Below, piece after piece: positions 18,071 through 26,716 of a DNA stretch of 33,187 bases; position 1 is the first letter of the stretch; every line of letters begins with the position of its first letter. Origin of the DNA: an uncultured Siphonobacter sp. (GTDB taxonomy: Bacteria; Bacteroidota; Bacteroidia; Cytophagales; Spirosomataceae). The notes under the pieces are model-generated. The model made no database searches, was not told the origin of the DNA, and was given only the letters and a program-made list of their open reading frames with translations. The DNA lies in assembly GCA_913774715.1 (NCBI GenBank), contig CAJYHS010000256.1:1-33187 (forward strand), in the 5' to 3' direction. The position numbers were made by a program, and so were the translations under genes.

Positions 18071-19483
18071 ATGAAAAGTCCTGCTTCTGTACTCATTCCC
18101 CTAATGCTTGGCACCCTCATGGCCGGGATCGACAGCAGCATTGTCAACGTTTCCTTGCCCACCATGAGTCGCGAATTTGGCGTAAAGGTCGATTCGATCG
18201 AATGGGTAATAACCATTTATATGCTAGGCTTCTGCATTTTCATGCCACTTACGAACTGGCTGCGGTTGCGACTGGGTTTCTATAAATTATACATTGGAAG
18301 TTTAAGCGTTTTTATTCTGGGCTCGCTTGGTTGTGCACTTGCGGATACCCTTACGCAATTGATTGCCGCCCGAGCCTTGCAGGCCTTTGGTGGGGGAGCC
18401 TTATCTCCTACCGCAATGGCTATTTTAACGACGGTTTTTCCGGCTAACGAACGCGGGAAAGTAATGGGCTGGTGGTCACTGGGTGGTATAACCGGCCCCG
18501 CCATTGGTCCGACCCTGGGAGGTATATTGACAGAAGCGTTTGGCTGGCCTTCCATCTTTTACATTAATCTTCCCATTGGAATTCTTGCCATTAGTATTGC
18601 GGCCCGATCATTAAAATTCCTGGATCGTTCCAGTGATAAAGACATTCATTTCGACCGGGTGGGCTTTGTCTATTTTACGGCTTTTATCGTTCTCTTTCAA
18701 TACGCCATCGCTCTGTTATCCAGCAAAGGCATCGATTCATTTCAGGTATGGATTCCTTTAGGTATTTCGATAGCGGCGGTTACGATCTTTATCAAGCGTA
18801 GCTACAAACGTCCGGGAGCATTATTTGATCTCAGTATTTTTGAGCGGCCGCTTTATGTCCTTTGCATTTGTATTACTATTTTAAGATCTATTGCCCTGTT
18901 TAGTGGACTTTTCTTATTACCTTTTTTATTACAGGGTTATCTCAAATTTTCAGAACTGGATTCGGGCTTGATGATTCTGCCTAATTCGGCGATGATGGCC
19001 ATATTTACGCCTTTAGCTGGAAAACTATCCGATAAATATGGTCCAAAGCGTTTTGTAATGGCGGGATTGGCTCTGGTCAGTATTTCTATGTTTCTGTTTT
19101 CACAGATTAATACGCCCAGCGTGCCGTTCGTATTAGCTGCCATGACAGTCCGGGGCATTGGCCTGGGCTTATTGGTTTCTCCCCTGACTGCTACTGCGAT
19201 GAATGCGGTATTACCCAATCAGGTAACTCCTGCTTCGTCGGTTTATACCCTTGTGCAACAGTTAAGCGGTTCAATTGGCATTGCCTTTAGTGCTCTTTTA
19301 CAGCAACTTATCTATCAACATTACGTCGGCCAGCACGCGTCTGACATGCTGGCCGAACATTATGCAATTCAATATGTATTTATGATTTCGGGTGTGCTGG
19401 TTATGATCGGTGTACTTATCGCTCGAAAATTACCTCGCACCAAGGCCCGTATTCCGGAGCAAACGCCCGATGCCATTGCTTAA
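18071..19483 (+). CDS. MFS exporter, DHA2 (EmrB/QacA) family
   Basis: About 470-residue integral membrane proton-driven exporter with 14 predicted helices. Helix 1 carries the DHA2 signature (LMLGTLMAGIDSSIVNVSLP). Helix 5 motif C is seen as GPAIGPTLGGILTEAFGW followed by IFYINLPIG. A later loop has KLSDKYGPKRF. I chose ATG 18071 (MKSPASVLIPLML) because it places helix 1 as in relatives; ATG 18011 would add 20 residues. The natural substrate (drug, dye or metabolite) cannot be told. Divergent from the His-rich gene. The stop codon shares TTAA (19480-19483) with the stop of the convergent next gene. Confidence 0.9.
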   Translation: MKSPASVLIPLMLGTLMAGIDSSIVNVSLPTMSREFGVKVDSIEWVITIYMLGFCIFMPLTNWLRLRLGFYKLYIGSLSVFILGSLGCALADTLTQLIAARALQAFGGGALSPTAMAILTTVFPANERGKVMGWWSLGGITGPAIGPTLGGILTEAFGWPSIFYINLPIGILAISIAARSLKFLDRSSDKDIHFDRVGFVYFTAFIVLFQYAIALLSSKGIDSFQVWIPLGISIAAVTIFIKRSYKRPGALFDLSIFERPLYVLCICITILRSIALFSGLFLLPFLLQGYLKFSELDSGLMILPNSAMMAIFTPLAGKLSDKYGPKRFVMAGLALVSISMFLFSQINTPSVPFVLAAMTVRGIGLGLLVSPLTATAMNAVLPNQVTPASSVYTLVQQLSGSIGIAFSALLQQLIYQHYVGQHASDMLAEHYAIQYVFMISGVLVMIGVLIARKLPRTKARIPEQTPDAIA

Positions 19484-20004
19484 TAGTTTTGCAGAACTTC
19501 TTTCAGTTCGTTCGTAACCTTGGCCTGATCTTGAGGCAAAGCCGGAACATTTACACCCTCTGAATTCGCTAGCCTCAAAAAGTGAGCTGCCACCTGAGAC
19601 AGGTATGGTGAATACATTTTCTGGTCGGGTTCTGTTACAATTCGGGCCAGATAGTACTGATTGTTAGCCGTAAAAGCCATATACATTAGTATCTTCTGCT
19701 TACCATTCTGCTCTACTTTTCCCGTCAGCGTTTCAATTTCATCAACCGTTTCGGGTGTAAAATTCTGAGTCAGAAAACCGTACTTGGTGGCATCTTTTCG
19801 GGATTCAATTTTCAGCCATTCCGTCAGAGACGACAGATTAGTCTGCTGAACGGGAAAAAGGGTATATACGAAAAGCCGCTTCGAAGATAGATTTTTCGGC
19901 CTCATGTCAGTGTTTGTGCCATTTTGCGTGCTGGTCCATCCCTTCGGTGGTTCTTCATTCAACCCACCAAAAACCAGTAACAGGCTGCAGATGATGTATT
20001 TCAT
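19480..20004 (-). CDS. Exported protein of unknown function
   Basis: 174-residue protein with a short signal sequence (MKYIICSLLLVFGG) and no lipobox Cys. The mature part opens NEEPPKGWTSTQNGTNTDMRP. It continues with alternating strands (KRLFVYTLFPVQQT, KQKILMYMAFTANNQYYLARIV) and C-terminal helices (YLSQVAAHFLRLA, KVTNELKEVLQNY). I recognise no family; the pattern resembles small periplasmic proteins that follow 'PPxGW' openings. It converges tail-to-tail with the MFS gene, overlapping by four bases. The 199-base AT-rich gap upstream holds no obvious TAnnTTTG box. Confidence 0.75.
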   Translation of the reverse strand: MKYIICSLLLVFGGLNEEPPKGWTSTQNGTNTDMRPKNLSSKRLFVYTLFPVQQTNLSSLTEWLKIESRKDATKYGFLTQNFTPETVDEIETLTGKVEQNGKQKILMYMAFTANNQYYLARIVTEPDQKMYSPYLSQVAAHFLRLANSEGVNVPALPQDQAKVTNELKEVLQNY

Positions 20005-20203
20005 AATTAGCTGGGTTTAAAACGACATATACGTATCATTTTCCGAAAAGATTGATTTCTCATGGTTTTCTGCTCGCTAAGTTCTAGGCACGGTTCTCTG
20101 ATTCTACTCCATCTTATCAGTTAGAATTAAAAAATTAATTTGTTTAACGTTACTAAAACGTTTTAATAATTAAAATGTTAATTGTTGTTCCATATTACAG
20201 CTC

Positions 20204-21670
20204 TTACAATAAGGGAGAAATCATGCGTGTCAGTTTCTCAAGTAATCGTTTCCATTTTGGACGGTTTATCCACTGTTCGGGGTCAATTAGTTCAGCGTTT
20301 TGAATATCCTCATAAAACTTTTTCCGTAATTTTTCAGAGAAGTCTACGTCATAGATAAACGCATTTACTTCAAAGTTTAACTCGAAACTTCGGTGATCCA
20401 TATTAGCCGTTCCTACTGCGGATAAATGACCATCTGACACAATGGTTTTGGCATGAATAAAGCCTTTCTGATACCGATATATTTCTACTCCTACCCTTAA
20501 TAAATCATCATAATAGGAACTTGCTGCCGTATTCACAATCCAGGAGTCCGAAATGCCCGGAACCAGGAGTTTGACTTTGATACCACTCAAAGCCGCCACA
20601 ATCAGGGCATCCTGTAAACTATCACCCGGAATAAAATAAGGCGTGGTAATCAGGATTTCTTTTCTGGACAGGTTAATCACCTGTAAAAGAGCAAACAAGA
20701 TGGTAGGCTGCACCGAATCAGGCCCACTGGCGGCAATCTGAACCAGGGCGTCGGAAGGGGACGTATCAGGTTCGCAGTAATACTGTCGACTGGGTTCTAT
20801 TTTATTATCTTTCGCACAAAAATTCCAGTCGCACATAAAGATGTATTGCAGGTAATAGGAACCCGGCCCATCGATGCGGATGTGCGTATCCCGCCAGTAT
20901 AAGTCGTTGTCATTGGGGTTTCGGTATCGGTCGGAAATATTAATTCCTCCGGTAAATGACGTACAGCCGTCTACAACAATGATTTTTCGGTGATTGCGGT
21001 AATTGAGTCGGTTAGCCAGTGCAATGAAGAGGACTTCGTAAAAGGGGTACGCCTGCACGCCAGCCTTCCGTAGTTCAGGAGCGATGGATCGGCGAATGGA
21101 TCGGCTGCCAAAATCATCATAGATAAACCGTACCTGAACGCCTTCCTGAGCTTTCTGAATTAGAATATCCTTAATTTCATTACCGATAGTATCATTTTCA
21201 TAAATGTAATATTCAATATGAATGTGATGCTTGGCATTCTTTAAAGCTTTAATAATTTCAGGAAATGCTTCTTCTCCATTCAATAACAACTTTACCTGAT
21301 TTCGGGACGTTAGGGGACTCAAATTATCGTTGAGGAGTAAATACGCCAATTCACGATTTTGCTGTATGGCCTGATCATCCGCTTTCAGGTTCTTTTCTGT
21401 AATCTGTACAACTTCTGCGTGCAGTTGTTTCAGTAACTGATCATTAGTTATCAGCTTCTTGGAGTATAAACTTCGCTTGCGATAATTGATACCGAAAGAT
21501 AGATAAATGAAGATTCCAGCTACGGGCAGGAAGACGGTTAATAAGAGATAAGCCAAGGTTTTGGTACTGGCCCGCGTATCATAAATGATGCGAACGCAAA
21601 CCAGAAAGACGATCAATCCATAAACGGATTCCCATATTAATAGCCAATCAATTTCTTGTAAAAAATGCAT
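20204..21670 (-). CDS. cls: Cardiolipin synthase (phospholipase D superfamily)
   Basis: 488-residue inner-membrane enzyme that joins two phosphatidylglycerol molecules (or related lipids) into cardiolipin. Two N-terminal helices (about 8-28 and 39-60, the PLDc_N region ending FGINYRKR) precede two HKD catalytic motifs. The first has His227, Lys229 and Asp234 (NHRKIIVVDGCTSFTGGINI). The second has His406, Lys408 and Asp413 (HAKTIVSDGHLSAVGTANMD). The length is typical. The gene starts two bases after the stop of the YdjM-like gene, so they form an operon. Confidence 0.95.
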   Translation of the reverse strand: MHFLQEIDWLLIWESVYGLIVFLVCVRIIYDTRASTKTLAYLLLTVFLPVAGIFIYLSFGINYRKRSLYSKKLITNDQLLKQLHAEVVQITEKNLKADDQAIQQNRELAYLLLNDNLSPLTSRNQVKLLLNGEEAFPEIIKALKNAKHHIHIEYYIYENDTIGNEIKDILIQKAQEGVQVRFIYDDFGSRSIRRSIAPELRKAGVQAYPFYEVLFIALANRLNYRNHRKIIVVDGCTSFTGGINISDRYRNPNDNDLYWRDTHIRIDGPGSYYLQYIFMCDWNFCAKDNKIEPSRQYYCEPDTSPSDALVQIAASGPDSVQPTILFALLQVINLSRKEILITTPYFIPGDSLQDALIVAALSGIKVKLLVPGISDSWIVNTAASSYYDDLLRVGVEIYRYQKGFIHAKTIVSDGHLSAVGTANMDHRSFELNFEVNAFIYDVDFSEKLRKKFYEDIQNAELIDPEQWINRPKWKRLLEKLTRMISPLL

Positions 21671-21672
21671 GG

Positions 21673-22695
21673 TTACTCTATTTTTTTAGGAACTTCTACG
21701 CCACTGATCCGTTGAATCATTCGTTTGATACTTTCGCGATTCCAGCCCGAAAAGCGTCCCCGCTGCATCACTAGTCGGTTGTCATAATCGGCGTTCAGAT
21801 AAAAGTGAAAGGCAAAGGCGGCGTTGGGATTTTCCCAGCCCAATACCTGTCCGAAGCGAAGAACATTAAATTGCAATCCATAGTCATCATTACTAATGGT
21901 GTAAAATCCACGGGCAAAGTATTTTAAATCCTTTACTTCTTTTTGATCCAGCAAACCTTGTAATAACCCTTCCTGCTGCGGTATATAATGGAATTTAGTC
22001 CATCCACGATCAAAAACAGAACGATATCCTACCTGATATCCCCCCGGTACGGCGGCAACCGAATACCATAATAAGCTATTGAAAGGAGTGGGTGTCGTAA
22101 AGTGTTCCGTACTGGAAATTGATTGTTTCGCTAAGGATTCTTCAATCGAATGGTTAATCTTTTGCTTATGAAAAACGGCAAGCGAGATGTACAGCAAGCA
22201 ATAAAGCACGCCTAGACCAGCCCAGGTTTTTCGGGCCGGATGCTGGTGCTTCAGATAAAGTAATGCCACGCAAAAAATCACCAGAGGTAAGGTAAACAAA
22301 GGATCAATTACGTATAGCAAATTGAAAGTAACCCGTTGATGGCTAAAGGGTTCGAAGATGCCCGTCCCGTAGGAGTTACAAACATCCAGAAAATCGTGAA
22401 GCAGGAATTGAATCAGGAAAAACAGATAAAAATGGAGGAAGCTTACCTGAGAAAATTTCTTTCGCAACAACCAGGAAAATCCTACTGGAGCCAGAAACGC
22501 CACTACTAAAGAATGCGTAATACCCCGATGCACCAGCAGATTTTCGGCGGGCGACAGAAATAGAGCATCAAGAGCATCTATATCGGGTAAGTTCTGGGCA
22601 ATGGCTCCTATGAGTAATGCTTTTTTACCCATGCGTTTGGAAAGGAATGCCTCTCCAACGCAGGCTCCAATGGTAAGGTGCGTGAGCGTATCCAA
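21673..22695 (-). CDS. YdjM-type membrane-bound metal-dependent hydrolase (DUF457), TTG start
   Basis: 340-residue membrane protein of the YdjM family. The opening reads MDTLTHLTIGACVGEAF from a TTG codon at 22693-22695. The family normally begins MDxxTH, so this TTG is the probable start and no better ATG is seen. Conserved polar motifs are NLPDIDAL (about 35-42), HRGITHS (56-62) and LLHDFLDVCNSYGT (about 98-111), the putative metal site. Four to five helices run to about 175, followed by a soluble tail of about 160 residues. The enzymatic activity is not established for the family. It is two bases from cls, which hints at a membrane-lipid role. Confidence 0.85.
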   Translation of the reverse strand: MDTLTHLTIGACVGEAFLSKRMGKKALLIGAIAQNLPDIDALDALFLSPAENLLVHRGITHSLVVAFLAPVGFSWLLRKKFSQVSFLHFYLFFLIQFLLHDFLDVCNSYGTGIFEPFSHQRVTFNLLYVIDPLFTLPLVIFCVALLYLKHQHPARKTWAGLGVLYCLLYISLAVFHKQKINHSIEESLAKQSISSTEHFTTPTPFNSLLWYSVAAVPGGYQVGYRSVFDRGWTKFHYIPQQEGLLQGLLDQKEVKDLKYFARGFYTISNDDYGLQFNVLRFGQVLGWENPNAAFAFHFYLNADYDNRLVMQRGRFSGWNRESIKRMIQRISGVEVPKKIE

Positions 22696-22710
22696 TTTCA
22701 GTAACTGAAA
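22696..22710. promoter_or_regulatory. Palindrome abutting the TTG start of the YdjM-like gene
   Basis: TTTCAGT-A-ACTGAAA, a 15-base palindrome with 7-base arms, directly precedes the TTG codon. It may be an operator or a translation-controlling hairpin; evidence is the symmetry and position only. Confidence 0.35.
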
Positions 22711-22751
22711 GATTCGCTTGATTAACCACTGGAAAGGAACGTCGGTTTTAA

Positions 22752-22802
22752 TTAAATGTAGAAACAGACGGCAGCGAACCTGCCGTCTGTTTCTACATTT
22801 AA
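22752..22802. terminator. Strong hairpin downstream of the M14 pair
   Basis: Perfect 23-base arms (22752-22774 and 22780-22802) around loop CGAAC. The inner part is ACAGACGGCAG/CTGCCGTCTGT and the ends are A/T-rich. Transcription from 26412 towards 22879 (minus strand) would meet it as a terminator. Confidence 0.8.
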
Positions 22803-22805
22803 TCT

Positions 22806-22829
22806 TTAGTCAGTTTAGAAACTGACTAA
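22806..22829. repeat. Second hairpin downstream of the M14 pair
   Basis: TTAGTCAGTTT (22806-22816) and AAACTGACTAA (22819-22829) pair perfectly around a two-base AG. It probably reinforces the neighbouring terminator. CAGTTT/AAACTG recalls the palindrome at 22696-22710. Confidence 0.55.
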
Positions 22830-22878
22830 TGTTTGGTAAAAAAAGGTAACCTTGCACCCGTTTTTCTGTACGATACTC

Positions 22879-24678
22879 TTATTTTTTCTTCTCAAAATTA
22901 CCGCTGGCCGTTGTAACACCGCCCTTCTGGCTATTGACTTCAATGTTCCAGTTGCTGGGATTACCCTTCACAATCCAGCGAAGACGTACATAACCCATGC
23001 CGGGAATATTAGCCACTTCGAGCTTATCAGGATTTAGCTTTTGCTCTTTGTAACTCTCGAAAGCGGGCGAAGGTCCACCAAAACCAGAGCCGCCGCCGTC
23101 GGGGTTACTCATCTGCAAGCCACTGACTACCTGAGCACCTTTCAGCGTTATATAATCCGGCAGGTTTACTTTGTTTTTTACGTCGAACGACGAGTGTGTG
23201 GGAATAACCCGACTGTTAGTAATCGTTGCCGTGATTTGCGTGAGTCCGTTACCCAACTCCTGTTTTTCCACTTCTTTCACCTCAATTTTAGGCATTTGGT
23301 TGGCGTGAAAAATCGTAAACGCAGCGTTGCGGTGTCCGTCCGTTTCCAGAATAAAACCGGGGTGGTTACGAACGTAGTTCTTTTTGAAGCCACCAATCTC
23401 AATGTCACCGTATTGGGGATGTTTGAAGGGTTTCCATTCTACAAAAGCGTCACCGTGCAGTAATAAACGGTCGAAGTCATAAGGCTCTGTATTCGGAGTA
23501 GCCCTCAACTCGTTGGCTTCGCCTTTTTTGTTGAAATACAGATACGATGTCCAAAGCTCATTCGAGAACATGAAGATCCCGCGACCGAGGGCAAACCAGT
23601 CAATTTCACCCCCATAGACGGTATAAAGCGTTTTATGAATGGAACCATACTTGTAGGAAGGAATCATTTTCTCGCCCGTTTGCCCCAGGTAATCGTACAC
23701 CTGCACGTCTTCGCGGTCGTAGTGAATGTCATCCTCTGCCGCACCGGGACCACGCAGGAAAATTCCGCCAAAGTTGTGGTAACTCTGAGCACCGGCAATG
23801 TTCGGATGTTTCATGACCCATTCCATAATTGCACGCGGCTCGGGTAAGCTGAAGGGATATTTGTAGGCTCCACCCTGAATGTAATCAGGTTGCCAGTTCC
23901 AGGCCCAGTCACGGTTGGGATCATAACTTCCGGGACGGTCTTCGTTAATCAAACCATCTCCGTCATTATCCAAACCTTCGTAACCCAGCATTTCGTACTC
24001 ACCCTGCTCGCCGGGTTTTACGGGAATCAACATCCGGGGATCTTCAGGATTCGCTTTCAACCGGCCATAAGGTGATTTTCGACGCATCATCGTAATCTCA
24101 CCGTCGCCGTCCAGATCGTCGAAATTATCTTCATCCACTAACCCATCACCGTCGTCGTCAATGGGTAACATCCCCGACCGTGGCGTATTAGCCGTGTTGG
24201 CATTATAGATAAAATCTTCGCGGGCATCGGGGTTGATGGTTGGAGCGAAGTAAAAAGCTTTATCGCGTAAAAGTTCTTTGATAAAGGCATTGGAGGCGTG
24301 ATTTTCTGTCAGATACCAGGCCGCATATAATGCCATCTCCGAACCCTGTAACTCATTCGAGTGAATGTTACCATCCGTCCAGAAAGCTGGTTTTTGCGTA
24401 TCCGGTTTACCCGATTTCATGTCCGTAATGGTTAATACGTACAGATCACGGCCCTGCTGGGATTTACCGATGCTTTCGAGTTTAGCCAGATTAGGGTGAG
24501 CTTTCACCATTCGCTGCATAATATCCAGCATTCCTTTGTAATCGTAATACCGATTCCAGGCCACCTGAACCTTCGGATTGGGTGGCGTACCAACGGCCCG
24601 AATGCCCGCTGGCTCTTTTTGCTGAGCCATGACCGCAGCTCCGGAAAGCAACAAGGCCAGCGTTAATGTTTTTTTCAT
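22879..24678 (-). CDS. Secreted M14 metallocarboxypeptidase with calcium-type DxDxDG insertions
   Basis: 599-residue exported peptidase starting at ATG 24678 (MKKTLTLALLLSGAAVMAQ); the start at 24699 adds seven residues before the signal. The M14 residues look complete: zinc ligands His106 and Glu109 (GNIHSNELQGSE), Asn255-Arg256-Asp257 (DPNRDWAW), third ligand His301 (SYHNFGG) and a likely catalytic Glu374 (MFSNELW). Between the first ligands and NRD lie acidic loops of the EF-hand/thrombospondin kind (DDDGDGLVDED about 174-184, DLDGDGEIT about 188-196, GLDNDGDGLINED about 235-247). The C-terminal 180 residues look like beta-sandwich domains. It follows its catalytically degenerate paralogue by 48 bases. 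Probably periplasmic or surface-located. Confidence 0.9.
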   Translation of the reverse strand: MKKTLTLALLLSGAAVMAQQKEPAGIRAVGTPPNPKVQVAWNRYYDYKGMLDIMQRMVKAHPNLAKLESIGKSQQGRDLYVLTITDMKSGKPDTQKPAFWTDGNIHSNELQGSEMALYAAWYLTENHASNAFIKELLRDKAFYFAPTINPDAREDFIYNANTANTPRSGMLPIDDDGDGLVDEDNFDDLDGDGEITMMRRKSPYGRLKANPEDPRMLIPVKPGEQGEYEMLGYEGLDNDGDGLINEDRPGSYDPNRDWAWNWQPDYIQGGAYKYPFSLPEPRAIMEWVMKHPNIAGAQSYHNFGGIFLRGPGAAEDDIHYDREDVQVYDYLGQTGEKMIPSYKYGSIHKTLYTVYGGEIDWFALGRGIFMFSNELWTSYLYFNKKGEANELRATPNTEPYDFDRLLLHGDAFVEWKPFKHPQYGDIEIGGFKKNYVRNHPGFILETDGHRNAAFTIFHANQMPKIEVKEVEKQELGNGLTQITATITNSRVIPTHSSFDVKNKVNLPDYITLKGAQVVSGLQMSNPDGGGSGFGGPSPAFESYKEQKLNPDKLEVANIPGMGYVRLRWIVKGNPSNWNIEVNSQKGGVTTASGNFEKKK

Positions 24679-24726
24679 GTGATGAATATGTTGCGTCATC
24701 CGTGTATCCTGATGACAGTAGAGTCG

Positions 24727-26412
24727 TTATTTCAGGGTAACATTCACTTTCGCCGATCCGGTGGGACCAGCGGATGCTTCAATTTCAAAGTTTCCGGTGC
24801 CGGAAACCAGCCAGGTCATTTGCTCGACACCGTTACCAGCGATGGCCGTACGAACCAGCTGATGCGTCCGACCTGAAATGATTTTCTGATTTTTAGCGGG
24901 CGTAGCAATCACTTTCAGCCGGTCTTCGTATTTAACACGATTGCCAATTTCAGAATGCGTGGGCATCAGACCTTTATTGTGAACATCTACCGTGATCCGA
25001 TTCAGTCCCCCTGACAGGTTTTCCGTTTTAACATGCACAATTTCAATTTCGGGCATGGCTTTCGCGAAGGATAACAGGAAGCTGGCGTGTTTATCAGCCA
25101 CTGGCGTTAACATAGCAACCGGAGGATTCCATTTGACGAAAGGTAACATTCCACCTACTTCCACTTTCTGGTTAGGAAAATCAGGGTGTTTGATTTCCTT
25201 CCATTCTACAAAAGCGGGAATGTTATTCGTGGCCGCCCACTTCAGGATGGTCACTTCCTCTTCTGAGGCGGCGGGAGCTGTACCACGGCCGGGCATCGCA
25301 CCGGGACGCGAAGCAGGCATAGTTGCTGGACGAGTGGCGGCCTTGGTCGTATCTTTAGGCATCCACCAACCCGGCGTTGAAAAACTAAACTTACCAAAGT
25401 GATAGTACGCCCAGGTCGGTAAATCCCCTTTGCCTGGAGCTAAAGTTGGAGCATCGGTCAGGCCGGTGCCAGTGTATAACTTGCTGACGTACTCATTAAT
25501 AGCGATGTCTTTCGCCTGCCAGCCTTTAATAATCCGCTGGTTGGCTTTAGCCGGATCAAACTTATTTGGCTCAGTCAAATTATTCGACATCCCAAACGTA
25601 ATGAGGGCATAGACGTTTTTATTCTCGTACAACCAGTCAATTAGAGCCCGGTTTTCGGGTTCAGAAACGGGGTAATCCCCAGCTCCGGGTTTAAAAGGCT
25701 CGTAATCAAAGGTAAAGTTCTTATTCAGTTGAATTCCGCCTTCTCCGTCTTCATTAAATTCTCCATCCTTATCATTATCAATACCTTCGGTATACACCAG
25801 ATATCGTCCCTGCTCCCCTTTCGAAGGATCAGCTTTCACCAAAACGCGTGAATCACCTTTGGACAGACGATAGTTACCTTCAGGGTCTTCAATTCGAATC
25901 TGAGTAATGAAGCCATCCCCATTGAGATCATCCGGGCCGTCTTCATTCGTACGACCATCACGGTCATCGTCCGTTATCCGGGCATTGCCGCTACGTTCGT
26001 ATTTTAATTTAGCGAAAAACTGGGCAGCTGCGTCAGGGTTCAAACTGGGAATAAAATAGAACGTCTTGCTGGCCAGCAGCTTCGAAACGCTATCGGTTGA
26101 CGCCTGAGCCAATAATTTTTCGGCGGTTTGCAGACTTAGTTCGGTTCCGGCCAGATGCCAGCCTTCCACATTGGCGATAATCACCACTGCGGGCTTTTTC
26201 CTGGCATCGCCCTGTCCGACACTCAGAACCCAAAGGTCTTTTCCTGTAGATGTTTTACCAATCGATTGGAGGCTTGTTAGATTTTTGTGCTGGGCATTGA
26301 TTTGCTGGAGACGTTTAGTCAGAGCCGACTGATCGGGATAAGCCGACTGAGCCCATAAGCGTCCACCCAGCATGAGGGCAAGCCCAAGCGTGCTGATGAA
26401 GCGTTTTCTCAT
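24727..26412 (-). CDS. M14-like protein with degenerate active site (predicted pseudoenzyme)
   Basis: 561-residue exported paralogue of the next gene (signal peptide MRKRFISTLGLALMLGGRLWAQ). The fold markers align along the length: KTSTGKDLWVLSVG, SLNPDAAAQFF, and calcium-type loops DDDRDGRTNED, DLNGDGFIT and GIDNDKDGEFNED. The active site does not. HSNE becomes EGWH (Glu83...His86), NRD becomes NKN (230-232), the third zinc His falls at Gly274 (TFGMSN), and the catalytic Glu falls at Pro347 (SFSTPGWW). A low-complexity PATMPASRPGAMPGRGTAP insert is near residue 365. The reading frame is intact, so this is a maintained protein, not a pseudogene. It is transcribed first in the pair. A binding, chaperone or regulatory role for the active partner is inference. 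Confidence 0.85.
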   Translation of the reverse strand: MRKRFISTLGLALMLGGRLWAQSAYPDQSALTKRLQQINAQHKNLTSLQSIGKTSTGKDLWVLSVGQGDARKKPAVVIIANVEGWHLAGTELSLQTAEKLLAQASTDSVSKLLASKTFYFIPSLNPDAAAQFFAKLKYERSGNARITDDDRDGRTNEDGPDDLNGDGFITQIRIEDPEGNYRLSKGDSRVLVKADPSKGEQGRYLVYTEGIDNDKDGEFNEDGEGGIQLNKNFTFDYEPFKPGAGDYPVSEPENRALIDWLYENKNVYALITFGMSNNLTEPNKFDPAKANQRIIKGWQAKDIAINEYVSKLYTGTGLTDAPTLAPGKGDLPTWAYYHFGKFSFSTPGWWMPKDTTKAATRPATMPASRPGAMPGRGTAPAASEEEVTILKWAATNNIPAFVEWKEIKHPDFPNQKVEVGGMLPFVKWNPPVAMLTPVADKHASFLLSFAKAMPEIEIVHVKTENLSGGLNRITVDVHNKGLMPTHSEIGNRVKYEDRLKVIATPAKNQKIISGRTHQLVRTAIAGNGVEQMTWLVSGTGNFEIEASAGPTGSAKVNVTLK

Positions 26413-26716
26413 AAGGGGATTCGTTGATTTTTTGAAGTATTATTCCGATTGATACTCAAAGGTTAAATTCTGTAAAAGACGAATCAATCAGAAAAAAACA
26501 AAAGAAGTTTGGCCGGTTGCCTACAAAAATAGAAGTTTGAACCCGGGTTAACTTTTATTTTCTTTTAAATTTCGACTAATAAAGTAAATCCTGAGATGAG
26601 AAGCTTTTTCCTGATCTTACAGCAGTAGAATATGGATTATTGGACAGCTTTCCGTTTCTTTAAATTCATAAAAGGCATGTGGTCCGATTACCGCCTTAAG
26701 TATCTCAGTATTTTTT
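26413..26716. other. Divergent promoter region between M14 pair and PD40-OmpA gene
   Basis: 304 bases without a supported gene. Minus-strand TATTTTTG (26524-26531) matches TAnnTTTG and could start the M14 pair 112 bases upstream of its ATG. GAAGTTTG occurs twice (from 26503 and 26532), and AACCCGGGTT (26540-26549) is a 10-base palindrome beside the box, a possible operator. On the plus side TATTTTTT directly abuts the ATG at 26717 but misses the box by one base. Confidence 0.4.

Noticed and set aside
24727-26412. Calling the degenerate M14 gene a pseudogene
   Set aside because: The frame is full length with an intact signal peptide and conserved calcium-type loops; only the catalytic residues are changed, so pseudoenzyme fits better.
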